The notes under the pieces: generated by a model
The model's input: the letters and a program-made list of their open reading frames with translations, nothing else
What the model was told of the DNA's origin: nothing
Databases searched by the model: none
Shown here: in pieces, positions 6,464-13,341 of the stretch
How positions within the stretch are numbered: the first letter of the stretch is position 1
Layout: every line of letters starts with the position of its first letter
Source of the DNA: Actinomycetes bacterium
GTDB taxonomy: Bacteria; Actinomycetota; Acidimicrobiia; Acidimicrobiales; JAKAOS01
Length of the DNA stretch: 16,312 nucleotides
Reading direction: 5' to 3'
Assembly: GCA_021790615.1 (NCBI GenBank)
Contig: JAJYGW010000325.1
Span: 1-16,312, forward strand
Translations under genes and position numbers: made by a program

Positions 6464-7894
6464 ATGACCGTGCCCGCAGCGAACGAGCGCCCGAGCCGGC
6501 TGGCCGCCGCGCAGCGGGTGGTGCTGAGCGGCTGGGGTGGCAACCCGAGATCGGCTGCAGACGTCATCCGGCCTGGGAGCCTGTCCGAGGTAGTGCCCAT
6601 GCTGGCCGAGATGCGGGAGCGCTCACGGAGCGTGCTCGCTCGCGGGCTCGGGCGGTCCTATGGCGATGCCGCCACGAGCGCAGGCTCGGTCGTGATCGAC
6701 CTGACCGGTGCCGATCGAGTGGTCCGGACCGATGGCGCCGTCGTGACCGTCGAGGCCGGGCTGAGCCTCGACGCCCTGCTCGCCTGGTCCGTGCCGAAGG
6801 GGTGGTTCGTTCCCGTCACGCCCGGAACGCGTTACGTCACGATCGGTGGTGCCATCGCTTCGGACGTCCACGGCAAGAACCACCACCGGGAAGGCTCGCT
6901 CGGAGGTTGGGTTCGGTCGCTGCGGATCGCGACGCCGGACGGCGAGATCGAGGCGTCGCCTGACGGGGAGCATGCCGACGCGTTCTGGACGACCGTAGGC
7001 GGGATGGGGCTCACCGGGGTCATCCTCGAGGCGAGCATCGAGATGATCCCGATCGAGACGTCCCTCGTCTCGGTCGACACCGAGCGGGCTACCGATCTCG
7101 ACGAGTGCATGCGGCTCATGTCGGCCGGCGACGCCGGCTATCGCTATTCGGTGGCCTGGGTCGACTGCCTGCGGCGGGGACGCGGCCTCGGGCGTGCCGT
7201 GCTGACCCGCGGCGATCACGCATCGCTCGCCGAGCTCGAGTCGGCGCCGAAAAAGCCCCGTTCCGTGACGCCGGCGGACCCGTTGGCCTACAGCCCCAGG
7301 CAACTCGCCAGGGTTCCCTTCGAGGCACCCGTGCGCCTCGCCACGCTTCCGGCGGTGAGGGCGTTCAACGAGGCATGGTTCAGGAAGGCTCCCGCCCACA
7401 GGGCCGGCGAGTTGCAGCCGCTCGCGTCGTTCTTCCACCCCCTCGACTTCCTCGGCGACTGGAACCGGCTCTACGGGCGGCACGGGTTCACGCAGTACCA
7501 GGTCGTCGTGCCCTTCGAGGCGGCCGAGGTCGTGCGGGAGATCATCGAGCAGCTCGGCCGGAGCGGGTTCCCGTCGTTGTTCGCGGTGCTCAAGCGTTTC
7601 GGGCCGGCGAACAAGGCGCCGCTCTCGTTCCCCGCTCCGGGCTGGACCCTCGCTCTCGACATCCCTCTCGGGCGCGCCGGGCTCGCCGAGTTGCTCGACC
7701 GGCTCGACGGGATCGTGGCTGACGCAGGTGGACGGGTCTACTTCGCCAAGGACGCCCGCCTTCGCCCTCAGCTCGTGCGCTCGATGTACCCGAGGATCGG
7801 CGACTGGCAGCGCGTCCGCGACCGGCTCGACCCGGACGGCGTGTTCACCTCCGACCTGGCAAGGCGGCTGCACCTCCTGGGAGACACGACATGA
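6464..7894 (+). CDS. dprE1: Decaprenylphosphoryl-beta-D-ribose 2'-oxidase (DprE1-like flavoenzyme)
   Basis: A VAO-type FAD enzyme that oxidises the 2'-OH of decaprenylphosphoryl-ribose, the first half of epimerisation to the arabinose donor. From ATG 6464 it has 476 residues (the M. tuberculosis enzyme, from memory, 461). Visible are GWGG (23-26), the FAD segment ARGLGRSYGD (59-68), TPGTRYVTIGGAIASDVHGKN (119-139) with His136 and Lys138 matching tuberculosis His132/Lys134, TQYQ (343-346), AVLKRFGP with Lys377 (Lys367), and YFAKDAR with Lys429 (Lys418). The position of tuberculosis Cys387 is Ala397 (GWTLALD). An upstream GTG at 6422 would add 14 residues; I prefer 6464 because the GW motif then falls close to its usual distance from the N-terminus. 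The stop overlaps dprE2 by ATGA, so the two are translationally coupled. FAD sugar oxidases are a broad group, but the HGKNHH, TQYQ and AKD context argues for DprE1. Confidence 0.9.
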   Translation: MTVPAANERPSRLAAAQRVVLSGWGGNPRSAADVIRPGSLSEVVPMLAEMRERSRSVLARGLGRSYGDAATSAGSVVIDLTGADRVVRTDGAVVTVEAGLSLDALLAWSVPKGWFVPVTPGTRYVTIGGAIASDVHGKNHHREGSLGGWVRSLRIATPDGEIEASPDGEHADAFWTTVGGMGLTGVILEASIEMIPIETSLVSVDTERATDLDECMRLMSAGDAGYRYSVAWVDCLRRGRGLGRAVLTRGDHASLAELESAPKKPRSVTPADPLAYSPRQLARVPFEAPVRLATLPAVRAFNEAWFRKAPAHRAGELQPLASFFHPLDFLGDWNRLYGRHGFTQYQVVVPFEAAEVVREIIEQLGRSGFPSLFAVLKRFGPANKAPLSFPAPGWTLALDIPLGRAGLAELLDRLDGIVADAGGRVYFAKDARLRPQLVRSMYPRIGDWQRVRDRLDPDGVFTSDLARRLHLLGDTT

Positions 7895-8652
7895 ACGACG
7901 CGACAGGGCTGCCGCAGACGGCTGTGGTCGTCGGCGGTACCTCGGAGATCGGCCTCGCCATCCTGGAGGAGCTCGCGAAGCACCGGCTCGAAGCGGTGCT
8001 CCTGGCGGCGAGAGACCGATCGGGCCTCGAACGGGCGAAGGCACGGCTCGAAGCCGTCGGTGTCGGCGCCGTCTCTCTCGAAGAGTGCGACGTCACCAAG
8101 GCGGAGGACGTGGAGCGGCTCGTGTCGAGTGCTGCCTCAAGCCTCGGCACGGTCGACCTCGTCATCGTCGCAGCGGGCCAGCTCGGTACGGCGGAGTTCG
8201 ACCAGCTGCCGCCTGCCACCGTGCTCGAGATGATGGGTGCCAATGCGGGCGGGCCGGCTGCCGCCGCCGTCGCCTTCGCATCCCTCATGGCCGGGCAGGG
8301 CTGTGGCCGCCTGGTCGTCCTCTCCTCGGTCGCCGGCCTCCGCGTACGGCGCGCGAACTTCGTCTACGGGGCGGGCAAGGCCGCGATCGATGGCCTGGCG
8401 CTCGGTCTGTCAGATGCCGTGCGGGACGCGGGCGTGTCCGTGATGGTGGTGAGGCCGGGTTTCGTGCGGACGAAGATGACGGTCGGCAGGCCCGAGGCGC
8501 CCTTCAGCGTCGATGCCACCGACGTGGCGACCGCAGTGGTCGAGGGGCTGGAGCGAGGCGCCGCCGTCGTGTACGTGCCGCCGGTGCTCCGCTACGCCTT
8601 CCTCGTCCTGCGGCACCTGCCGCGGGCGGTCTTCCGCCGACTTCCCGGCTGA
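7891..8652 (+). CDS. dprE2: DprE2-like short-chain reductase (decaprenylphosphoryl-2-keto-pentose reductase)
   Basis: A 253-residue classical-type SDR that would reduce the 2-keto intermediate made by DprE1 to decaprenylphosphoryl-arabinose with NAD(P)H. It shows the nucleotide loop VVGGTSEIG (13-21), CDVT (66-69), AAGQ (94-97), Asn118, the catalytic Ser145/Ser146, Tyr159 and Lys163 (VYGAGKAA), and VRPGFVRTKM (187-196). The C-terminal stretch YVPPVLRYAFLVLRHLPRAVFRRLPG (about 228-253) is hydrophobic and basic, as in DprE2 proteins that work at the membrane on a lipid-linked sugar. Its ATG shares bases with the dprE1 stop (ATGA), so the two must be made together; this pairing is the strongest reason to call it DprE2 and not a generic SDR. 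It ends four bases from the end of the convergent glycosidase gene, with only a 4-bp-stem hairpin (8646-8656) there. Confidence 0.88.
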   Translation: MNDATGLPQTAVVVGGTSEIGLAILEELAKHRLEAVLLAARDRSGLERAKARLEAVGVGAVSLEECDVTKAEDVERLVSSAASSLGTVDLVIVAAGQLGTAEFDQLPPATVLEMMGANAGGPAAAAVAFASLMAGQGCGRLVVLSSVAGLRVRRANFVYGAGKAAIDGLALGLSDAVRDAGVSVMVVRPGFVRTKMTVGRPEAPFSVDATDVATAVVEGLERGAAVVYVPPVLRYAFLVLRHLPRAVFRRLPG

Positions 8653-8656
8653 GCCG

Positions 8657-10078
8657 TCAGCGGGCCGAGACGGTGAAGAAGTCCCGCGCCCACCAGCTCG
8701 CGAAGTAGCGATCCGGCGCACCGGCCATGTCGGAGAGCATGTTCCTCCCGTTCGCCGCAGAGGCGAGCCCGTTCGGGGTGGACGGCGAGAACGTCGCGAA
8801 GTCGACCCAGTCCGTGTTGATGTCGAGCTCCATGCCGGTGACTGCGCCGGCCCTGGAGAGGAGGTTCGCCAGGCTGGTGATGTTGAGGCCTGGTCCGGCG
8901 ACGTACACGAGCGCCCCGTTCGCCGTCTGGCCGAGGCCCGAGCGCCACACGTCGTCGGCGCCTCCGAGCGTGGCGCCCCAGACCGTGTTGTCATAGGGGT
9001 TGAGACCGGGGATCGGGCGCCCGTTGCGGACGAGCAGGTTGAGGTTCTGCCGCACCGACACCACGTTGCTCGACATCGCCATGCCGGGACCGCTGCCCCA
9101 GGCGCCGATCTTCACCGAACCGTTCTTGTAGATGACGACGGATGCAGCTCCGGCACGCAGGGGATCGATCACCTTCCCTTGCGTGTAGTAGCCGCCGTTG
9201 GCGTTGCTCATGAGGAACCCGGCGTTGAAAGCCGCCACGAGCGACCGGGCCGGGCCGGGCTGGACGGGGGCCGTGTACTTGTACGGCCCCCCGCCGGGGA
9301 TGATGCTGCCGGAGTAGAGGGTCGCCCGCAACAGTCGCATGTCCATCCACGCCACGCCGGCGACGAGGCTCGTGTGGATGCTGTCGGGGCGCAGGAACGC
9401 CTCGTACACCGCGTACGAGCCGTCGACCTTGCGTCCCACCGGGTGCCACTGCCCCTCACCTGGGATGGGAGGGGACGCGATCGGCTTGATCCCTGCCGGC
9501 ACGGGGAGGGGCTCCAGTGCCGCGTGGGCCACGGAGGTCTGGTGTGTGTGCGTCGGTGGCGGGATCGCGCCCTTCGGCGGCTTGCCCCCGACTGGCGGTG
9601 GGTTGTGCGCGTAGTAGTAGTTCTCGATGCGCGCCACGATGCCCCCGAGACCGTGCATCCGGAACCACTCGGCGGCGCGGCCGGGAAGAGTCACCCCAAG
9701 CGTGGGGTCCGTGAGGGCAGAGCCGAACGACACCCAGACCGGCGTCAGCAGCACGATTGCCGCCAGTGTGCCGCTCGCGATGGGGTGCCTGCCGTAGAAG
9801 TGCTTGCGCGCCATGCGCTTGTCACGGCGGGCGCGACGGCGGCCCTTGACGCGGATGCGCCGCCGCTGCAGGTAGTTCAGCCGGCGGTGAGCGCCCTTGC
9901 CCGAGTCGCTGCCCGAGTCGCTGCCCGAGTCGTTGCCCGCGCCGCCGCCCGAGTCGTTGCCCGCGCCGGGTCGGGGGGACCCGTCCGAGTCGCCGAGAGC
10001 TTCCTCGTCGTCTTGGCCTCGCCCGGCGACATCCGGGCGGGCGCTTGCGCTCTTCATCATGGTGGGATCGGCTCTCAT
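8657..10078 (-). CDS. Membrane-anchored phosphodiester glycosidase (NAGPA/DUF2233 domain)
   Basis: A 473-residue protein. Residues 1-60 are acidic and low-complexity, ending in NDSG/SDSG repeats. Then comes a very basic stretch (about 64-92), a single membrane helix (102-120), a Pro-rich spacer with PPPTHTHQ, and a C-terminal NAGPA-like domain (about 205-473). Domain marks are SLVAGVAWMD (237-246), VAAFNAGFLMSN (281-292), GYYTQGKVIDPLR (296-308), WGATLGGADDVWRSG (367-381), and GMELDINTDW (415-424) at the place where the family usually has an active-site Asp. The basic-then-hydrophobic order puts the domain outside the cell. Family members cleave sugar phosphodiesters or are tied to exopolysaccharide and teichoic-type polymers; the substrate here is unknown. 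The start is ATG 10078; ATGs at codons 7 and 8 are alternatives. No Shine-Dalgarno is evident. Confidence 0.82.
   Translation of the reverse strand: MRADPTMMKSASARPDVAGRGQDDEEALGDSDGSPRPGAGNDSGGGAGNDSGSDSGSDSGKGAHRRLNYLQRRRIRVKGRRRARRDKRMARKHFYGRHPIASGTLAAIVLLTPVWVSFGSALTDPTLGVTLPGRAAEWFRMHGLGGIVARIENYYYAHNPPPVGGKPPKGAIPPPTHTHQTSVAHAALEPLPVPAGIKPIASPPIPGEGQWHPVGRKVDGSYAVYEAFLRPDSIHTSLVAGVAWMDMRLLRATLYSGSIIPGGGPYKYTAPVQPGPARSLVAAFNAGFLMSNANGGYYTQGKVIDPLRAGAASVVIYKNGSVKIGAWGSGPGMAMSSNVVSVRQNLNLLVRNGRPIPGLNPYDNTVWGATLGGADDVWRSGLGQTANGALVYVAGPGLNITSLANLLSRAGAVTGMELDINTDWVDFATFSPSTPNGLASAANGRNMLSDMAGAPDRYFASWWARDFFTVSAR
9899..9970. repeat. Six 12-bp tandem repeats encoding an NDSG/SDSG linker
   Basis: Units of GCCCGAGTCGCT (9899-9910, 9911-9922), GCCCGAGTCGTT (9923-9934, 9947-9958) and GCCCGCGCCGCC-type (9935-9946, 9959-9970) follow one another without gaps. 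They encode the Gly/Asp/Ser segment at about residues 37-60 of the glycosidase. Because the period is a multiple of three, copy number can change without a frameshift. Confidence 0.85.
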
Positions 10079-10111
10079 CGTGTCGCTGGACGTGGTCTCG
10101 CTCGTACCCGT

Positions 10112-10141
10112 ACTACGGCGCCTTCACGCCGCGACCGTAGT
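10112..10141. promoter_or_regulatory. 7-bp inverted repeat upstream of the glycosidase gene
   Basis: ACTACGG (10112-10118) and CCGTAGT (10135-10141) are exact inverse copies 16 bases apart, with a nested GGCG/CGCC. The pair lies 34-63 bases before the minus-strand glycosidase start and in the divergent region. It could be an operator for a dimeric regulator or a leader hairpin. No known motif is recognised. Confidence 0.35.
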
Positions 10142-10218
10142 GGCGGTGGTGGCGGTGCCGAGGCCATGCACACTCCCGGCCCCGCCTTCGCGCCAGTCCT
10201 CCCAGTCTGCCGCGTACG

Positions 10219-10258
10219 TCTCAGCCGACCGGCAGTTTCGGCTGAGAGCCGCCTGAGA
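10219..10258 (+). promoter_or_regulatory. Predicted response-regulator operator upstream of the PAQR-regulator-kinase operon
   Basis: Two head-to-tail CTGAGA half-sites (10242-10247 and 10253-10258) are 11 bp apart, one helical turn, the layout bound by OmpR/PhoB-type dimers. A third, inverted copy (TCTCAG, 10219-10224) belongs to a perfect 10-bp inverted repeat (10219-10228 with 10238-10247, 9-nt loop). The same pair recurs at 13303-13319 in front of the reductase operon. The direct pair ends 50 bp before GTG 10309 and could also serve the divergent glycosidase gene. Binding is inferred; the repeats themselves are exact. Confidence 0.55.
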
Positions 10259-10296
10259 GTTGTCGGCCGGCTGGCGGGCCACCTGGGTCGTAGTGG

Positions 10297-10302
10297 CACA
10301 CT
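10297..10302 (+). promoter_or_regulatory. Candidate -10 box of a leaderless promoter
   Basis: CACACT ends exactly six bases before GTG 10309, matching CAGACT-N6-GTG at 13330-13344. A -10 box at this distance would place the transcript start on the start codon, as in leaderless actinobacterial messages. No good -35 is visible, as expected for an activator-dependent promoter. Confidence 0.4.
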
Positions 10303-10308
10303 TGCCCC

Positions 10309-11013
10309 GTGCTGACGCGAGGGCAGGTCTCGAAGCGGGATGCGGCCGGGCAGGGAACTCCACCAGCGGCCCCGCCGCCGGAGAAGCCTCTCTTCCGTGG
10401 ATGGCTGCACGTCGGTGCGCTCGTCGCGGTCCTGGCAGCGGGGCCGGTTCTGGTCGCGCACGCGAAGACCGGCCCGCAGACGGCGGCTCTCTGCGTGTAC
10501 GTCGTGTCGCTCGTCGGCCTGTTCGGCGTGAGCTCCCTCTTCCACCGCATTCGGTGGGGGAGCGCCGCGGCTCGACGTATGCGCCGTGCGGATCACAGCA
10601 CCATCTTCCTCGCCATCGCGGGCACATATACGGCAGTGGCCGCCCTCGCGCTGCACGGAGGGGCGCAGGTGCTCGTCCTCGTGCTGGTCTGGGGCGGCTC
10701 GGCGGTGGGCATCGCCATCCGCCAGCTGCTCATGGATGCGCCGAAGTGGCTGGTCGCGCTGCCGTACGTCATCGTCGGCTGGTCGGCACTCGCGGTCGTG
10801 CCGCAGCTCGTGCGAGGGGCGAGCTGGCCCGGTTTCCTGCTCCTGTTGGCCGGAGGGCTCGCCTACTCGGGCGGCGCCGTCGTGTACTCGCGCCGCCGCC
10901 CCGACCCGGCTCCGGCGGTCTTCGGCTTCCACGAGGTCTTCCACACCTGCACCTTGATCGGCGCGCTGCTCCAGTTCCTTTCCGTCGCCTGGTTCGCGCT
11001 GCCGCGGAGTTGA
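10309..11013 (+). CDS. PAQR / hemolysin III (TrhA/YqfA)-like seven-helix membrane protein
   Basis: A 234-residue polytopic protein with about seven helices (roughly 36-52, 57-77, 96-114, 119-137, 148-166, 173-193 and 215-231) and a Pro-rich cytoplasmic N-terminus. The family pattern is present in order: RGWLH (30-34), SSLFHR (75-80), ADHSTIF (94-100), AGTYT (104-108), and FGFHEVFHT (205-213). The His79, Asp and HxxxH (208/212) set corresponds to the zinc site of PAQR proteins. Bacterial members were named hemolysin III but are now linked mainly to membrane energy and lipid homeostasis; their chemistry is unsettled. The start GTG 10309 is chosen because CACACT lies six bases upstream and no other start has a better signal. 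Its stop lies four bases before the response regulator, whose ribosome site is inside this gene, so it heads a PAQR-regulator-kinase operon. That link is the notable point. Confidence 0.88.
   Translation: MLTRGQVSKRDAAGQGTPPAAPPPEKPLFRGWLHVGALVAVLAAGPVLVAHAKTGPQTAALCVYVVSLVGLFGVSSLFHRIRWGSAAARRMRRADHSTIFLAIAGTYTAVAALALHGGAQVLVLVLVWGGSAVGIAIRQLLMDAPKWLVALPYVIVGWSALAVVPQLVRGASWPGFLLLLAGGLAYSGGAVVYSRRRPDPAPAVFGFHEVFHTCTLIGALLQFLSVAWFALPRS
11006..11009 (+). promoter_or_regulatory. Ribosome binding site of the response regulator inside the PAQR gene
   Basis: GGAG lies eight bases before ATG 11018 and within the last codons of the PAQR gene, so translation of the regulator is probably coupled to it. 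Confidence 0.5.
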
Positions 11014-11017
11014 TCCG

Positions 11018-11695
11018 ATGGCGGTCCTGGTCGTCGACGACGAGCCGTCGCTCGTGGACACCGTGGCGACGGTGTTGCGGTACGAGGGCTTCGACGTGGT
11101 GGAGGCGCGGACCGGGCGGGAGGCGCTCGCTCGACTACAGGAGCAGCGCTTCGATCTGGTGGTGCTCGACGTCATGCTGCCGGATCTCGACGGTCTCGAG
11201 GTCACGAGGCGCATGCGGGCGGACGGCATCGACGTGCCGGTCCTCTTCCTCACAGCACGAGGAGAGGTGTCCGACCTGGTCGAGGGTCTGTCAGCCGGGG
11301 GGGACGACTACGTGTCGAAGCCGTTCTCCCTCGCCGAGGTCGTTGCCCGCTCGAAGGCGCTGATACGCCGCTCGAAGGGGGAGCGCGACGATGGCAAGCT
11401 CTGGTTCGCCGATGTGGTCATGGACGAGGAGACCCACGAGGTCTGGCGCGGCGGCAACGCGATCCAGCTCACGGCCACGGAGTTCAACCTGCTACGCGTC
11501 TTCCTCCTCAACCCCCGCCGCGTGCTCTCGAAGGCCCAGCTCATCGACAACGTCTGGCACTACGACTTCGGCGGCAACCAGAACATCGTGGAGGCCTACG
11601 TCCGTTACCTCCGCAAGAAGCTCGACCCGTACGGACCCCCGCTGATCCACACCATCCGCCTCGTCGGCTACGTGCTGCGGGAGTCGGACGAGTAG
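11018..11695 (+). CDS. OmpR/PhoB-family response regulator
   Basis: A 225-residue DNA-binding regulator. The receiver domain (1-115) has the acidic pair Asp7/Asp8, phosphate acceptor Asp51 (VVLDVMLPDLDG), Thr79 (FLTARG) and Lys101 (SKPF), all intact. A winged-helix output domain (about 128-222) follows, with LTATEFNLLRVFLLNPRRVLS, the recognition region NIVEAYVRYLRKKLD and the wing IHTIRLVGYVLR. It is expected to bind head-to-tail DNA half-sites as a dimer after phosphorylation by the kinase encoded next; the CTGAGA pairs at 10242-10258 and 13303-13319 are the obvious candidate targets. It starts four bases after the PAQR stop and ends directly against the kinase start with no spacing. The relation to TrcR/MprA-like regulators is a general resemblance, not a firm assignment. 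Confidence 0.93.
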   Translation: MAVLVVDDEPSLVDTVATVLRYEGFDVVEARTGREALARLQEQRFDLVVLDVMLPDLDGLEVTRRMRADGIDVPVLFLTARGEVSDLVEGLSAGGDDYVSKPFSLAEVVARSKALIRRSKGERDDGKLWFADVVMDEETHEVWRGGNAIQLTATEFNLLRVFLLNPRRVLSKAQLIDNVWHYDFGGNQNIVEAYVRYLRKKLDPYGPPLIHTIRLVGYVLRESDE

Positions 11696-13249
11696 GTGTC
11701 GCTCCGACTCCGGCTCGTGATCACCGTGGCGGTGGTGGCCCTGGTCGCGCTGGCCGGCGCCGACGTCGTCACGTTCTCCTCGTTCCGGGCGTCGCTCATC
11801 GCCCGCCTCGACTCGACGCTGCGGACCTCGGCCGCACCCTTGGAGGACTGCCTCGATCGCGGCGGTCACCTCACGACGACGATCCTCACCGAGGCCTCGC
11901 CGGGCATCCTCGCCGAGGTGCGGACGCGCGACGGCGCCCTGCTCCAGCACGTCGCGGCGGTCTCCGTGCCGCGCGGTGTGACGGCGGCGGAGTTCGGTCC
12001 CGCCCTTTCTGCGAGGCTGGGAGGGCTCGGGGAACTCGTGCCGTCACGGCCAGGCAACGGTCCGGTCTCGGACGACTGCCTGCGACCGACACCCGTGGCG
12101 CCGCCCAAGAACGAGCCGTTGTTCCGACCGGTGAGGCTCGGGACCGGGCGCTACTTCACGACCGAGGGAGCCGGGCCGGCTCATCCCGCCTTTCGCGTGC
12201 GGCTCTCCGTGCTCGCCGACCGGAGGCTCCTCGTCATCGCCGTGCCCTTCCAGCCCACTGCGGAGATCCTCGCTCGGCTGCTCCTCATCGAGCTCGGCGT
12301 CTCGGCGGCCGCGCTCGCCGTCGCGATCGTTCTCGGCATGATCCTCGTACGGGTCGGGGTGCGGCCGCTGCTCGAGGTCGAGAAGACGGCCGAGGACATC
12401 GTGGGCGGGGACCTCGAGGCGAGGGTACCGGAGCGGTTCAAGGCACAGACCGAGATCGGCCGCCTGACCCTCGTGCTCAACTCCATGCTCGGGCGGCTGT
12501 CGGAGGAGTTCCACGCTCGGGACGAGACGGCGAAGGAGCTCGCGCGCTCGGAGAACCGCATGCGCCAGTTCCTCGCCGACGCCTCCCACGAGCTGCGCAC
12601 TCCGATCGCGGCGATCTCGGCATATGCCGAGCTGTTCTCGACGGGGGCCGCCGAGCGGCCGCAGGACCTCTCGCGCGTCCTCATCGGCATCCGTGCCGAG
12701 ACGGCGAGGATGGGCACCCTCGTGGAGGACCTCGTGCTCCTAGCCAGCCTGGATGAGGGCCGCCCGCTCGAACGCCACCCGGTCGAGCTCGTCTCGCTGG
12801 CCGCCGAGGCAGTGCGTGCGGCGTCGGCGATCGGTGCGCAGTGGCCCATCCGGCTCGTCGCAACGGACTCGGTCGAAGTCTTCGGGGACGCCGCGAAGCT
12901 GAGACAGGTGGTGGACAACCTGCTCGCCAACGTCCGCGCTCACACGCCGGCCGGCACGCAGGCCGAGGTGCGGGTGTTCGCAGAGCATGAAGACGCGGTC
13001 ATCGAGGTGGCCGACCACGGCCCGGGAGTGGGGAAGGGAGTGGAGGGGCGAGTGTTCGAGCGTTTCTTCCGGGCGGACTCCTCGCGCTCGCGTGCCTCGG
13101 GCGGCACCGGCCTCGGGCTCGCCATCGTCCAGGCCATCGTCGTCGCCCACGGAGGCAGCGTTTCGGGATCCGGGACGGCAGGCGGCGGTGCGACGTTCAC
13201 GGTCCGCCTCCCGCGTGCCACGCCGGACGAGCCCGACGGCACGAGCTGA
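11696..13249 (+). CDS. HAMP-domain sensor histidine kinase
   Basis: A 517-residue membrane kinase partner of the preceding regulator. Layout: helix 1 (about 7-28); extracytoplasmic sensor region (29-193); helix 2 (194-219); HAMP (220-272); dimerisation/phosphoacceptor domain with FLADASHELRTPI (292-304, His298); catalytic domain with N box RQVVDNLLANVRAHTP (403-418), G1 DHGPGVG (440-446), F box FERFFR (454-459) and G2 GGTGLGLAI (469-477). All catalytic boxes are present. The sensor region matches no domain I recognise; it contains only two cysteines, Cys52 and Cys128, which could form a disulfide outside the cell. The GTG start follows the regulator's TAG with zero spacing; GGGAG lies 12 bases upstream, so translational coupling is likely. 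The ligand is unknown. Its place between a PAQR protein and a flavin electron-transfer operon suggests a redox or membrane-energy signal, as inference. Confidence 0.92.
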   Translation: MSLRLRLVITVAVVALVALAGADVVTFSSFRASLIARLDSTLRTSAAPLEDCLDRGGHLTTTILTEASPGILAEVRTRDGALLQHVAAVSVPRGVTAAEFGPALSARLGGLGELVPSRPGNGPVSDDCLRPTPVAPPKNEPLFRPVRLGTGRYFTTEGAGPAHPAFRVRLSVLADRRLLVIAVPFQPTAEILARLLLIELGVSAAALAVAIVLGMILVRVGVRPLLEVEKTAEDIVGGDLEARVPERFKAQTEIGRLTLVLNSMLGRLSEEFHARDETAKELARSENRMRQFLADASHELRTPIAAISAYAELFSTGAAERPQDLSRVLIGIRAETARMGTLVEDLVLLASLDEGRPLERHPVELVSLAAEAVRAASAIGAQWPIRLVATDSVEVFGDAAKLRQVVDNLLANVRAHTPAGTQAEVRVFAEHEDAVIEVADHGPGVGKGVEGRVFERFFRADSSRSRASGGTGLGLAIVQAIVVAHGGSVSGSGTAGGGATFTVRLPRATPDEPDGTS

Positions 13250-13251
13250 CC

Positions 13252-13266
13252 CGCGGCACGGCCGCG
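13252..13266 (+). terminator. Hairpin after the kinase gene
   Basis: CGCGGC-ACG-GCCGCG, a perfect 6-bp all-GC stem with a three-base loop, two bases after the kinase stop. No T tract follows. It separates the regulator operon from the reductase operon, which has its own operator and -10-like box just downstream. Confidence 0.42.
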
Positions 13267-13280
13267 TACCGTCGCAGAAG

Positions 13281-13319
13281 TGTCAGCGGCCACCCTGTTG
13301 GTTCTCAGGAGCGTCTCAG
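13281..13319 (+). promoter_or_regulatory. Predicted response-regulator operator upstream of the reductase operon
   Basis: TCTCAG at 13303-13308 and again at 13314-13319 form a direct pair with an 11-bp period, the reverse complement of the CTGAGA-N5-CTGAGA pair at 10242-10258. A weaker copy, TGTCAG, lies exactly 22 bp upstream (13281-13286), on the same helical face. The pair ends 22 bp before GTG 13342. If the message starts at that GTG, the site spans about -39 to -23, a position usual for OmpR-type activation overlapping the -35 region. Confidence 0.58.
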
Positions 13320-13329
13320 AGAGCCTCGT

Positions 13330-13335
13330 CAGACT
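13330..13335 (+). promoter_or_regulatory. Candidate -10 box of a leaderless promoter
   Basis: CAGACT ends six bases before GTG 13342, the same geometry as CACACT-N6-GTG at 10297-10311. This supports GTG 13342 over the adjacent ATG 13345 as the start and suggests transcription begins at the start codon. Confidence 0.4.
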
Positions 13336-13341
13336 CGCAGC

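Noticed and set aside
8646..8656. CGGC-TGA-GCCG hairpin as a shared terminator between dprE2 and the glycosidase gene
   Set aside because: The stem is only four base pairs, overlaps the last codons of dprE2 and is of a size expected by chance in this sequence.
9899..9970. CRISPR-like short repeats
   Set aside because: Units are 12 bp, contiguous without spacers, and in frame inside a coding region.
10219..10247. The 10-bp palindrome upstream of the PAQR gene as a terminator
   Set aside because: No gene ends just upstream on either strand and there is no T-run; its CTGAGA units recur at a second promoter, so an operator explains it better.
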